A DNA stretch of 41,850 nucleotides from Thermoanaerobaculales bacterium (lineage in GTDB: Bacteria > Acidobacteriota > Thermoanaerobaculia > Thermoanaerobaculales > Sulfomarinibacteraceae): positions 1-41,850 of the forward strand of contig JARFRM010000089.1 in NCBI GenBank assembly GCA_029287235.1, written 5' to 3'. The position numbers and the translations under genes were made by a program. Positions 8,990 to 17,356 of the stretch are shown here, piece after piece. Numbering within the stretch: the stretch's first letter is position 1; every line of letters begins with the position of its first letter. The notes below the pieces were generated by a model. It was not told where the DNA came from, made no database searches, and saw only the letters and a program-made list of their open reading frames with translations.

Positions 8990-9562
8990 TCAGCCCTCGA
9001 ATGCCTTCCGCGGATCGGAGACGCCCTGCGCCTCGGTGCCCTTGAGGTAGGCCATCATGGTGTCGGCGTCGGAGACCTCGAAGGGGTCGGTGGGGCAGTT
9101 GTCACCGAAGTTGGGCTCGACGAAGATCTTCTCGATCTTGCCGTCGTCGACCAACATGGAGTAGCGCCACGAGCGCATCCCGAAGCCCACGTTGGATTTG
9201 TCGACCAGCATCCCCATCTTGCGGGTGAACTCGCCGTTGCCGTCGGGCAGGAGAAAGACGTTTTTGTTGCCCAACTCTCGGCCCCACTTGAACATGACGA
9301 AGGCGTCGTTGACGGCGACACAGACGATGGAGTCCACACCCTGCGCCTTGAACTCATCAAAGAGCTCGTCGTAACGAGGGAGGTGATTGGAGGAACAGGT
9401 CGGGGTGAAGGCGCCGGGAAGCGAGAACACGACGACCTTCTTGCCGCCGAATATCTCGGATGAACTCAGATCCTGCCAGCGATAAGGGTTGGGGCCTTCG
9501 ACGGACTCGTCCCGCACTCGGGTCTTGAACACAACTTCGGGCACACGATCCGGGCTTGCCAT
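8990..9562 (-). CDS. Peroxiredoxin (Prx5/AhpC-TSA type)
   Basis: 190 residues. Thiol peroxidase that reduces peroxides using a peroxidatic cysteine, here Cys56 in the classic [16 protein letters not shown] motif of the Prx5 subgroup; Cys81 (SIVCVAVND) and Cys156 ([10 protein letters not shown]) are other candidates for a resolving role. The ATG at 9562 is preceded by AAAAGGAGTC, a strong ribosome site; an upstream in-frame reading to 9643 has none and is not needed. The end [12 protein letters not shown] is typical of the longer bacterial members that are sometimes fused to glutaredoxin, but no glutaredoxin domain is present here. Cytoplasmic (no signal peptide). It stands as a single transcription unit closed by the terminator at 8932-8961; a four-helix membrane protein gene begins 117 bp upstream. 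Confidence 0.93.
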   Translation of the reverse strand: MASPDRVPEVVFKTRVRDESVEGPNPYRWQDLSSSEIFGGKKVVVFSLPGAFTPTCSSNHLPRYDELFDEFKAQGVDSIVCVAVNDAFVMFKWGRELGNKNVFLLPDGNGEFTRKMGMLVDKSNVGFGMRSWRYSMLVDDGKIEKIFVEPNFGDNCPTDPFEVSDADTMMAYLKGTEAQGVSDPRKAFEG

Positions 9563-9679
9563 GCTTGACTCCTTTTGAATTGGGTTGGCGTTGAATTTCT
9601 TGCCGACCTGCTGAGGACGGCTGAAACGGTGGTCATGATACACGGTCGGTGCGCGATTTTCGCGAGCTCGCAGGTCGTG

Positions 9680-10036
9680 TCAGAAGGGCTGGGTAACGGC
9701 CAGCCACACGGCAAGACTGCCGATGACGGGCATGACCACCCAGAGCACGGGCGCCCATTCGGGCTTGCGCTTGAGCGGTACGACGGCCAGGGCCAGGATC
9801 GCCCACAGCGCCATCTTGAAGTAGGCCCAGGTGGGGATGGCACCGAAGTAACCGAGGCGGGCGAGAAGGCCGAAGCCCGCGACAAAGATCAGCGCCAGAG
9901 AAACGCCGTGCGCGATCGACGCCAGTTTCTTGAGCGGAGCACTCTTCGAACCCGCCGTTGCCGCCAGGGCGCCCAAGGACGAGAAGAGAAAGAGCACCCC
10001 GATGACATGCGCGACGTTGTAGAACTCGTAGGTCAT
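9680..10036 (-). CDS. Small four-helix integral membrane protein
   Basis: 118 residues, starting MTYEFYNVAHVIG, with GGGAGG seven bases before the ATG. Four hydrophobic segments cover residues ~6-26, 43-63, 72-87 and 96-114. A His in the first helix (AHVIG), a second in the loop before helix 2 (IAHG) and overall size recall small SirB/CopD-like membrane proteins, some of which bind haem or copper, but I cannot assign a family. Only about 30 bp separate it from the upstream secreted protein gene at 10068, so the two may be cotranscribed. Function unknown. Confidence 0.75.
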   Translation of the reverse strand: MTYEFYNVAHVIGVLFLFSSLGALAATAGSKSAPLKKLASIAHGVSLALIFVAGFGLLARLGYFGAIPTWAYFKMALWAILALAVVPLKRKPEWAPVLWVVMPVIGSLAVWLAVTQPF

Positions 10037-10067
10037 CACGCCTCCCGCTATGGGAACCCGGAAAGAC

Positions 10068-11312
10068 CTACGGCGATTCCACAACCGGGGCCGTCGTACT
10101 CGACCACGCAGTGGTGTCGCCGCTTTCAAATCCGTCGGAAAAGACCGATCCCTCGGCGTTGAGCTGATAGACGTGGATGATCCCCTCACCGAACGGTCCG
10201 GCCAACTGCTCGGCGACATAGAGCCGCCCGACTGCACCGTCAAAAGCCATCCCGCCGACGCCGGGGCACTCCTGGGACCAGAACTCCGTGGGAATCCAGG
10301 TCGCGTAGGGAAGGATCTCGAAGGGCTGCACCGTTCCCAGCAGCCTTGCTTCGAGGTCGGCCGGATCGTAAAAGAGAATTTGCGGTGTGTAGGGGTAGCC
10401 GTGATAGCCCTGAGAATCCCTGCACGGGTCGCCGCAGGCTGCGCCTGTCCCATAGCAGGTGGATCCTCCCTTGACCCCGGAAACGAGGACCGCGTCTCCG
10501 GCCGGGGACCGAACCCAATCGGCGCCCATCCACGAGTCCACGGACTCGTAGCCGGGAAAATCGCAACTGCCCGGACACCCCGGGTAGATCTCGCGGTACC
10601 AGAGCAGATCCACCGCGTCCAACGGGTTGTCGGGATCAAAGGCGAAGAGCGTCGGACCCTGCGAGCCGCCAAAGGCTCCGGCCTCTCGCGAGAACCCGGT
10701 GACCATGGTCTTTGACCCGAGACCCTGGGCGGTGACCCAGTCCGGGGGCAGAGCGAAGAGATAGGCGCCGTACTTGTTGGGGTGAAACGGATCCGACTGC
10801 GGGCCGATCTCCTCGATGGCCGCGGCCGGACGGCGACGAAAGACGGATTGATATACGGGGCCCACATTGTAGTAGTCGCGGCAGGTCGTGGACGCCTCGG
10901 TCCCGATGGCCGAGACCCCGCAGAGCTCGGTGGCGGTCCCTGGACACCCGGCGGTGGTCAACGGGCCCTCGAGAGTCGCCGCCTCGTCGAGATCACCGAA
11001 GACCTGCGATGACGACAGGGCCGCCGGGATCTCGATCCGGCGCACGGTGTAGTCATAGACGTGGTCGGTGACCCAGAGCGATCCATCCGCCGCCAATCCG
11101 ACGCCATCGAGGTTGAACGAACACCAATTGCCGGCGCACTCGAGCCGGAAGGCGCCGAGATAGCTGAAGTCAGCGCCGGTGACTCTGGTGTCCTGGGCTC
11201 CGACATCGACGACCGAGCCAACGAGTAGAATCGACAGAAGCAGGAAACACCCGCAAGCGAAACCTGATTCGCCGCAATGGTGATGCCCGCGAAACCCACG
11301 GCTCAAAATCAT
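10068..11312 (-). CDS. Secreted cysteine-rich protein with FESGDT tail
   Basis: 414 residues from the ATG at 11312, which has GGTGG upstream and opens on a hydrophobic signal (CFLLLSILLVGSVVDVGAQD). An upstream in-frame ATG at 11393 would add 27 polar residues and is less likely. The mature part has repeated short motifs such as DGSLWVTDHVYDYTVRRI and GGMAFDGAVGRLYVAEQ, suggesting a beta-propeller-like fold, and many cysteines (CAGNWC, CPGSC, CYGTGAACGDPC) likely in disulfides. It ends VFSDGFESGDTTAWSSTTAPVVESP, sharing the FxDGFESGDTxxWS tail with the beta-helix protein at 1888-4359. Probably exported and surface-associated; no enzymatic residues recognised. Function unknown. Confidence 0.8.
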   Translation of the reverse strand: MILSRGFRGHHHCGESGFACGCFLLLSILLVGSVVDVGAQDTRVTGADFSYLGAFRLECAGNWCSFNLDGVGLAADGSLWVTDHVYDYTVRRIEIPAALSSSQVFGDLDEAATLEGPLTTAGCPGTATELCGVSAIGTEASTTCRDYYNVGPVYQSVFRRRPAAAIEEIGPQSDPFHPNKYGAYLFALPPDWVTAQGLGSKTMVTGFSREAGAFGGSQGPTLFAFDPDNPLDAVDLLWYREIYPGCPGSCDFPGYESVDSWMGADWVRSPAGDAVLVSGVKGGSTCYGTGAACGDPCRDSQGYHGYPYTPQILFYDPADLEARLLGTVQPFEILPYATWIPTEFWSQECPGVGGMAFDGAVGRLYVAEQLAGPFGEGIIHVYQLNAEGSVFSDGFESGDTTAWSSTTAPVVESP

Positions 11313-11408
11313 CTGACCACCATCCTTGTTGTCGCAATTCAATGTAGAACACACGACTGAAGATGGGGAATGACCAAGCTCACACATCCACAAAAAGGGG
11401 GTGAGAAG

Positions 11409-11419
11409 GTGCCTGGCAC
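11409..11419. repeat. GTGCCTGGCAC palindrome, REP-like
   Basis: GTGCCTGGCAC is an 11-bp palindrome with one central base, set in a short gap with an AT-rich right flank and outside any gene. Such GGTGCCTGGCAC words recur as scattered palindromes in several bacterial genomes, sometimes with REP-associated transposases. No transposase is nearby and only one copy was seen here. Confidence 0.35.
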
Positions 11420-11501
11420 GTATTTCCGTATCTATATTTGAATTGCTTGATTGAGTTGAATTTACGCGCGAGTGAGATGGGTGTTGACGCCGACCGTGGC
11501 C

Positions 11502-13439
11502 CTATTCCGGTTCGATCCCGGCCTGCACCTCGGTGATGAGTCGGACCCTGACAGGTATGTCGAACTGCTCCCGCGTGAGATCGCGGATCTCGTCCACAAC
11601 GCGCTCGGGCGCAAGGGTCGCACCCACGACCCGCACGTTGAGCTGCAGACCGAGCTCGTCGTAGGCGATGGCGACGCTGTCGAGTCGGTAGTCATCACCG
11701 AGACGCTCCTGCATGGAGTCCATGAGATTCTCCGGGAGCCGGGCCACATGGGGCGGTACCACCGGCTTGACGCTGAGATAGACACCGAGGGCGAGCACAG
11801 CGAGCAACAGGATGCCGATGGCGGTCAGACTCCAGCGGGACGCCTTACCGATCTTCCGCAAACCCACCACCCAGAAGGTCACCATGGTGGCGAGGACGAT
11901 GGTGACCATGTTGATGACAAAGAGCAGCAGCGCACCGATCGCAAGGCGATAGTCGCCGAGCGAGAGCGCGAGGCCGGAGGTTGCGATGGGCGGCACCAGG
12001 GCCGCCGCGATGGCGACGCCCGGCAGGGCCGCGAGCAGACCCGGACGCGACGATGCATAGGCTGCGGCCAGACCCGAGGCGAAGGCGACAAAGATGTCGA
12101 GCAGGCCCGGCCCGCCGCGGCCGAGCATCTCCCGGGTCGGTTCATTGAATCCAGGGGTCAACAGACCGGTGAGAAACCCCACCAGGATGGAAACTCCCAA
12201 ACCCATCACCACCGCCCGGAGCGAGATCCTGGCCAACACCGGGTTGCCCTGGACCAGGGCGAGGCCGAGGCCGAGCAACGGCGTCATGAGCGGCGCCACC
12301 AACATGGCGCCGATGACCACCGCCGCCGAGTTCTGCTCGAGGCCGATGGCGGCGATGACGGTGGAGAGCAACATGAGGGCAAAGAAATCGAAGTCCCAGT
12401 TGGAGCTCGACTGGACCCGGTCGACGAGGGAGATCCGGTTGTCGCGATCGATCTGCGGGACGAGCCGCTCGATCGCGCCCTCGAGAAGAGCCCGCGACCG
12501 GTTGGCGATGGGGGCGCCCGCGCTGACGATGACGACGGTGGGGCGAGGATCGCCCTTGAAGAGCTTGGCTGCGTTGCCGCGTCCGGGCTGGCTGCTGAGG
12601 ATCCCGTGCCGCGAAGCTCCCAGGATCACAATGCCGTTCTCATCCGCCTCCCACGCTTTTCGAAGACCGCCATGTATCTGATCATCGACCACGACCTTGA
12701 ACTTGACGTTGGAGAATGTCTCTCCAAGGGCCTTTCTCAGCTCACGGTCGAGTCTGCGGGCGCCGACCTGTTCGGCATCGGGACCGATGTTCGGGTTGAC
12801 ACGGACCGCGGTCACAGTGTCGTCGGCTGCCACCGCGAGATCGCGGCCCAACCTCAATGCCGCCTCGGCGTTCCGCCCGTTGGCGCCCCCGACGACAACC
12901 CGGGAAAAATCCGTGTCCCGTGTCAGGCCATAGCAAAAAATCAACTCACACGGCGAGTAGCGAAGCAGGAGCTGTCGTTCCCTGATGAGATCCCCATCGG
13001 TGGTGTTGAGATCCATCCTCGCGGTGGTACAGAGCTCGAGCTTGTTCTTGCGGATCTGAACCAGGAGCTGCTCGCGGACCGCGCGCGGCCCGGCGCAGCG
13101 GATCTCCTTGAGCCGGACAGAGAGCAGGTCAGGCGCGTCCTCTTCCTTGTCTTCCGGGTTGGTCTGCCCGGCGTTTAAACCCGCGGCACTCTCATCACCG
13201 GCCGCACAGAGCCCGGGTGAGGTCTCGATCATTTCCCTCACCTGTTTCGCAACCGGTGTCATCTTCTCGCCCGGGGCCTCCGACAGAGAGATTTCAACGG
13301 TCTTTCCCTCGCGACTCTCGACATGCTGAAGGACCAGAAGATCGAGGGAGCGGGCCTCGGCGAGCCGTACCGCCCACCTCAGCTGGATCGCGACATCCAC
13401 GTCCGGTCCGAGCACCACGCCCATCGTTCCTTCAGCCAT
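11502..13439 (-). CDS. Usp-like / DUF389 fusion membrane protein
   Basis: 645 residues with GAGGAG before the ATG. The N-terminal half (about 1-340) looks like one or two universal-stress-protein-like nucleotide-binding domains: an opening VVLGPDVDVAIQLRWAVRLAEA, and a second unit with RVVVGGANGRNAEAALRLGRDLA and GIVILGASRHG. The second half (about 345-550) is a DUF389 membrane domain with characteristic NSAAVVIGAMLVAPLMTPLLGLG and a set of about six helices. A C-terminal soluble tail of ~90 residues follows. DUF389 proteins are conserved but poorly characterised; the coupling to Usp domains suggests a ligand-gated membrane function, which is inference. It is a single-gene unit, divergent from the redox operon at 13820. 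Confidence 0.85.
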   Translation of the reverse strand: MAEGTMGVVLGPDVDVAIQLRWAVRLAEARSLDLLVLQHVESREGKTVEISLSEAPGEKMTPVAKQVREMIETSPGLCAAGDESAAGLNAGQTNPEDKEEDAPDLLSVRLKEIRCAGPRAVREQLLVQIRKNKLELCTTARMDLNTTDGDLIRERQLLLRYSPCELIFCYGLTRDTDFSRVVVGGANGRNAEAALRLGRDLAVAADDTVTAVRVNPNIGPDAEQVGARRLDRELRKALGETFSNVKFKVVVDDQIHGGLRKAWEADENGIVILGASRHGILSSQPGRGNAAKLFKGDPRPTVVIVSAGAPIANRSRALLEGAIERLVPQIDRDNRISLVDRVQSSSNWDFDFFALMLLSTVIAAIGLEQNSAAVVIGAMLVAPLMTPLLGLGLALVQGNPVLARISLRAVVMGLGVSILVGFLTGLLTPGFNEPTREMLGRGGPGLLDIFVAFASGLAAAYASSRPGLLAALPGVAIAAALVPPIATSGLALSLGDYRLAIGALLLFVINMVTIVLATMVTFWVVGLRKIGKASRWSLTAIGILLLAVLALGVYLSVKPVVPPHVARLPENLMDSMQERLGDDYRLDSVAIAYDELGLQLNVRVVGATLAPERVVDEIRDLTREQFDIPVRVRLITEVQAGIEPE

Positions 13440-13819
13440 TCACACTCCTCGCATCTCCCAGGCCGCGAACTCCTCGAGATCGCCGTTGCTCGGCAGAAGG
13501 GGGCCGCCCACCCCGGCCGCGGGATCATCTCGCTCCCAGGGTCGTGTTTCGTCACCGTCTCGCTGGTTCACGCCCGAGTATAACAAGCGGAAAACAGGGC
13601 CGTTCAGCCACTTCCACGCGCAAAATCGCCACCGCTTCTCCACCACCCCTGGTGATGATCGGAAACCCTCCGCGATGGCGCGTGGGACCTTTCACGGTCC
13701 GAGAATCGACGGTGCGCCATATCTGTCCATAAAGATCGATCATCTCACGTAAGTGTTAGTTATTGAACATGCTTGCAAACATGCACCCGGCCGATTCGGT
13801 GGTAGTCTTGTGAACTGAA
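13440..13819. other. 380-bp divergent intergenic region
   Basis: It separates the Usp/DUF389 gene (minus) from the TPR/barrel operon (plus). On the minus strand TATACT (13577-13582) is a fair -10 element but has only a poor -35 partner. On the plus side CATGCTTGCAAACATG (13768-13783) is an imperfect 16-bp palindrome 36 bp before the operon start and may be an operator. No small gene, RNA or terminator was recognised. Confidence 0.4.
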
Positions 13820-15370
13820 ATGGTAGAGATATTCCTCGCCGCGGGACTCCTTCTGATCGGACTTCCGCAGACCCCCATGGGCGCGGAGATCGAGGCCCAG
13901 GCTGCGACTCAACTGCTCAGCCGAGGCGAGACCCACGCCGCCATCGAACGTCTCAAACCGGCGATCGATCACTACCCAGAGCATCTGCCGCTTTATCTGT
14001 TGCTGGCGCGGGCCTACCTGCTCGAGGAGAATTTCTTCTGGGCCGAACGCACCGTCGGACGAGCGTTGGAGCACTGGCCCGACGATCCCGAGGTCCGGGC
14101 ATGGCTCGCCGCCATCCACCTCCGTCAGGGAGATCCCGATCTCGTCGGCCATGACCTCGATCCCAAACTGTATCCGGAGAGGGATCCTCAACGGGCGCGG
14201 TGGCGGCTTCTCGAGGCCTCCCGTCTCCGAGTCATGGATGAACCCGACGAGGAGACGGCATCTCGTGAACGTCTCTTCGCCGTCGACAAGCTGTGGCCCG
14301 AGGACCGACCCGTGTGGGCCGGTCTGATGATGCACGCTGACCCATGGTGGAGCCCGGCGCTCACCGGAACCCTGGACCTCGGTGGGGGCCGCACCTCCAA
14401 CGCCCTGGCCGGCTCGCCCACGGACCCAGGATTCAGCGGTGACCCGAGCAACTTCCTGCGGGCCGAGCTTCGCAGCAGGTTCATTCCACCGGTCCACGGA
14501 AGGGCCAAACCGGTCATCGACATCGAGCTCCTCGGCAACGGTCTTCTCAACGAGGACTATCGAGACCTCAGCACCCTGTTGACGGGAATCCGACTTGGCG
14601 GACTGATCGACGCGCCGACCCATCGCTGGGATTTCGGCTACCGCGCCGAGATCGTCCTCATCGACCAGGAGCTGTCTGAGTTCTCCGAGGCGCATCGGCT
14701 CGAGGTCGAGCTCGAGTTGGCCCGCGGACAGGCCGCCTTCGCCGGCGCCGGTCACCGCGCCTACCGCGATGAGCGGAGGACCCGCTGGGAGGGCGACCTC
14801 GGATTCGGCACGCCCATCGGCGCAACACGCAGATTTCCGGTCCTCCTCGGCGCCACCCTCCGACTCGCCGATGCCCAGTCGCCTGCCTATGATCAGATCG
14901 GGCTCTCGGCGGCCGCGTCATCGACAATCCCCCTCGGCCCGCGAACCACCCTGCGGGTCGGGGTGGCGGCGATCTGGGACGACTATCCCAACTCCGGCGG
15001 GGAGGAGGGTCTCCACGTCTTCGGCACCGACGAGAAACGGCGCGACATCCTCGGACGAATCGCGCTGACTCTGTGGGCGCCCGGTTGGCGCAGCCTCCGG
15101 CCGGGGTTCGAGCTACGTTATACCAGACGCGACTCCACCGCCGATGAGGCCCCGAGATATGATTTCAGCTACCGGGAGTGGCGCGCCACGATCTGGTTGC
15201 GATGGACCTTCTCAGCCGATCCGTGGGCGCCCCAAATCGTGACCGATCCCGATCACGTCCCCCTTGAGTGGGGCCTCGAGGAAGGCGGCGCCGCGAATCA
15301 GGAGGACATCCTCGATCTTCTGCGTCGCGACGAGGAGCTCCGCCGTGGATCGAGCTGTTCCATCCCATGA
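13820..15370 (+). CDS. TPR-containing protein with predicted C-terminal beta-barrel
   Basis: 516 residues. A short hydrophobic N terminus (IFLAAGLLLIGL) acts as signal sequence. Residues ~25-120 form two to three tetratricopeptide-like helices (QAATQLLSRGETHAAIERLKPAIDHYPEHLPLY, then AERTVGRALEHWPDDPEVRAWLAAIHLRQGD). From ~170 onward alternating amphipathic strands with aromatic ends (RAELRSRFIPP, YRAEIVLI, RPGFELRYTRR, WRATIWLRWTFS) suggest an outer-membrane barrel of about 14 strands. The layout resembles DUF560/Slam-like proteins, but I cannot confirm that family. It ends EELRRGSSCSIP and its stop overlaps the ATG of the next gene (ATGA). No clear ribosome site precedes the ATG. First gene of the redox operon. 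Confidence 0.75.
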   Translation: MVEIFLAAGLLLIGLPQTPMGAEIEAQAATQLLSRGETHAAIERLKPAIDHYPEHLPLYLLLARAYLLEENFFWAERTVGRALEHWPDDPEVRAWLAAIHLRQGDPDLVGHDLDPKLYPERDPQRARWRLLEASRLRVMDEPDEETASRERLFAVDKLWPEDRPVWAGLMMHADPWWSPALTGTLDLGGGRTSNALAGSPTDPGFSGDPSNFLRAELRSRFIPPVHGRAKPVIDIELLGNGLLNEDYRDLSTLLTGIRLGGLIDAPTHRWDFGYRAEIVLIDQELSEFSEAHRLEVELELARGQAAFAGAGHRAYRDERRTRWEGDLGFGTPIGATRRFPVLLGATLRLADAQSPAYDQIGLSAAASSTIPLGPRTTLRVGVAAIWDDYPNSGGEEGLHVFGTDEKRRDILGRIALTLWAPGWRSLRPGFELRYTRRDSTADEAPRYDFSYREWRATIWLRWTFSADPWAPQIVTDPDHVPLEWGLEEGGAANQEDILDLLRRDEELRRGSSCSIP

Positions 15371-15855
15371 GGTGGTGTTCGTTATTGGCTGAAGCGGCGG
15401 TTGTGGCCGCAACGGCCGCTGCGGCGGCGCTTGTCTTCAATACCGTCCGCCCCAACGGCGGACTGCCACTGATCGCACGAACGCCCTACCAGGTCCTGGT
15501 TCCCTGTCCGGAACCGGGAGGAGCCGTTCAGCCGATTCCCGCTGACGACCCGGCGCTCTCGTACGACCGCACGTTCCTCATCGACGCCCGACCCGCCGAA
15601 GAATTCAACCGGCAACACCTTCCGGGCGCGGTCCACCTACCCTATGACTGGCTCGATCCGGTGCCGGACGGAGATCTCCAGCAACTCGTCGAAGCCATCG
15701 CCGCCAGCGGCGCCACCCGGGTCGCCGTCTATGGCGACGGAGGCCGACCGGACAACGGCGAGCATCTCGGGCGGGAGATCTCCGGCCGCGGGATCAAGAA
15801 TGTTTTCTTCGTCTCCGGTGGCGCGCCGGAGCTGTTCGGGGTTGCAACGCCATGA
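15367..15855 (+). CDS. Membrane-anchored rhodanese-like protein lacking the catalytic Cys
   Basis: 162 residues, starting at the ATG that overlaps the previous stop. One N-terminal helix (about 7-26) anchors or exports the protein. A rhodanese fold follows: FLIDARPAEEFNRQHLPGAVHLPYDW is the typical first half, and the active-site strand is VAVYGDGGRPDNG. In active rhodaneses a Cys follows VVY; here Gly123 takes that place, so sulfur transfer through a persulfide is not expected. The family contains inactive members that bind partners or act as scaffolds. Its coupling to MauE-like and DsbA-like genes points to a role in envelope thiol handling. The stop overlaps the next ATG (ATGA). Confidence 0.85.
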   Translation: MRWCSLLAEAAVVAATAAAAALVFNTVRPNGGLPLIARTPYQVLVPCPEPGGAVQPIPADDPALSYDRTFLIDARPAEEFNRQHLPGAVHLPYDWLDPVPDGDLQQLVEAIAASGATRVAVYGDGGRPDNGEHLGREISGRGIKNVFFVSGGAPELFGVATP

Positions 15856-16319
15856 ACGCGACCCGCATCGCCGCATGGCTCACGGTGCCGGCCCGGTGGT
15901 ACCTGGGTCTCCTCTTTGTCGCCGCATGCCTGCACAAGATCGCCGACCCGCATTCCTTCGCCATCGACATCGCGACGTATGACATCCTTCCCTTGAGCCT
16001 CGTCAACTTGGCGGCAATCACCCTGCCCTGGATCGAGCTCGCCGCCGGCGCAATGCTCCTGGTGGGCTGGCGGGTCCGCACCTCGTCGGTGCTCATCGCC
16101 GGGATGATGGCCGTCTTCCTGGCCGCCCTCATGGTGGCCCTCGCGCGGGGCCTCGACATGTCCTGCGGCTGCTTCGCCTCACAGGGCGCCGACGAAGACC
16201 CGATCTCACGCCTGACCATTCTCCGCGACCTGTGGTGGCTCGGTCTCGCCCTCTTTGTCCTCGTTTTCGATCGGGGTCTGGTCGGGATCGACCACCTACT
16301 CGACAGGAGGCCCGAATGA
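15852..16319 (+). CDS. MauE/DoxX-family membrane protein
   Basis: 155 residues with four predicted membrane helices (about 15-31, 49-67, 79-97, 126-142). The opening RWYLGLLFVAACLHKIADPHSFA and the motif DMSCGCFAS after helix 3 are typical of MauE-like proteins of the DoxX superfamily. MauE is needed for disulfide-containing enzyme maturation in methylamine utilisation, and relatives sit beside thioredoxin-like genes, so an electron-relay role to periplasmic thiols is plausible. Here the DsbA-like gene follows directly with an ATGA overlap, and an inactive rhodanese precedes it. No mau structural genes are in the window, so methylamine use is not supported. Confidence 0.85.
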   Translation: MNATRIAAWLTVPARWYLGLLFVAACLHKIADPHSFAIDIATYDILPLSLVNLAAITLPWIELAAGAMLLVGWRVRTSSVLIAGMMAVFLAALMVALARGLDMSCGCFASQGADEDPISRLTILRDLWWLGLALFVLVFDRGLVGIDHLLDRRPE

Positions 16320-17152
16320 ATCGGCCCTTTCCCATCGCCATGATCATCACCCTGTGTGCCCTTCCCGCCTGGGCACAGACCCCTGTCTGTGAGGAGCTCA
16401 CCGGGCGCCAGCGCCGCCTGGCCGAGACGATCCTCGACTCCGAGCACCTCTACGACTGCTGCGACAACACCATCAGCGTCTGTCTGGCGACTCAACCCGC
16501 CTGTTCGCTCGCGGAGCGCTTGGCCGACAACGTCTGCCGGCGGGTGGCGGCGGGTCAGGATGAGCAGCGGATTCGCCGCGCGCTCTCCCGAAGGGCGCGC
16601 AGCATGGTGGGTGGAGGCGCCCCGGCAGAGATCGATCTCCAGTCGGCCGTCGTCCTGGGGCCCAACGATGCCCCGGTGACCCTGGTGATCTACGCGTGCG
16701 CCCGGTGTCCCTACTGCAGCCGGCTGATCCCTGAGTTGGTTGAGGCCATTCGCGACGGCCCCTTGCAGGAAAACGTCCGACTCGCCTTCCGCATCTTTCC
16801 GATCCGAGGCCACGAGGGCTCGACACCCGCGGGTCTGGCCTTCCAGACCGCAGCGGACCTGGACGTTTTCTGGCCGTTCATGCTCTACGCCTATGGCCAC
16901 TTCGACGACTGGACCGAGGAGGCGCAGGTCCGATGGGCGACGGAGGTGGGCCTCGAGCGCAAGGTCTTCGAGACGCAAATGGCCGACCCGTCGACGAGGG
17001 CGGCGCTGGTCGAGAGCAAGAAAGAGGGGCTCGTCAACGGCGTCGAGGCAACCCCGACCATCTTCATCAACGGCCGTCGCTGGGTCGGCGATCTGGAAAC
17101 GGTGGAACTGGTGGATGGCCTTGAGGAGGTGGTGATCCGCACCGCACAATGA
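16316..17152 (+). CDS. Secreted DsbA-like thioredoxin-fold protein
   Basis: 278 residues. The signal peptide MNRPFPIAMIITLCALPAWAQT is followed by a cysteine-rich helical segment (LYDCCDNTISVCL and PACSLAERLADNVCRR). A thioredoxin/DsbA domain starts near residue 105; the active site is CARCPYC (Cys131 and Cys134 as CxxC, with Cys128 just before), and EATPTIFINGRRW contains the cis-proline loop. The extra cysteine cluster in front is unusual and might form an electron-transfer or metal site. Start is fixed by the ATGA overlap with the MauE-like gene. Probable role: thiol oxidoreductase or isomerase in the periplasm, working with the MauE-like membrane protein. It closes the operon; a stem-loop follows at 17162. 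Confidence 0.88.
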   Translation: MNRPFPIAMIITLCALPAWAQTPVCEELTGRQRRLAETILDSEHLYDCCDNTISVCLATQPACSLAERLADNVCRRVAAGQDEQRIRRALSRRARSMVGGGAPAEIDLQSAVVLGPNDAPVTLVIYACARCPYCSRLIPELVEAIRDGPLQENVRLAFRIFPIRGHEGSTPAGLAFQTAADLDVFWPFMLYAYGHFDDWTEEAQVRWATEVGLERKVFETQMADPSTRAALVESKKEGLVNGVEATPTIFINGRRWVGDLETVELVDGLEEVVIRTAQ

Positions 17153-17161
17153 CCAACGTTG

Positions 17162-17199
17162 AGGGGCCGCGAAAACGGATCTCGATGGAGGCGGCCCCT
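17162..17199 (+). terminator. Stem-loop after the redox operon
   Basis: AGGGGCCGC (17162-17170) pairs perfectly with GCGGCCCCT (17191-17199) around a 20-nt loop. There is no T-run afterwards, so it may be a processing or mRNA-stability hairpin rather than an intrinsic terminator. Confidence 0.35.
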
Positions 17200-17356
17200 G
17201 CAACCGCCGGCAGGCATGAAGATTGCTAGCACTTCGGCCCTAGAGGCAATATGAGGCTGTGGGGGCGTCACAGCGGCTGTGGCTGCGCCAAACTGACGCG
17301 CCGGATGGTCAATTTGCCGCACGAACAAAGAAACTTCACTGGAGGTTGAGGAGGAG

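Noticed and set aside
11411-11426. Second sigma-54-like site (TGGCACG at 11414)
   Set aside because: The -12 part reads TCCG instead of TTGC and no gene starts at a fitting distance.
12094-12681. Long plus-strand open frames over the DUF389 gene and similar long frames opposite the giant protein (32664-34109)
   Set aside because: Composition is rich in Arg, Ser, Gln and His with no domains or signals; these mirror the high-GC codons of the real minus-strand genes.
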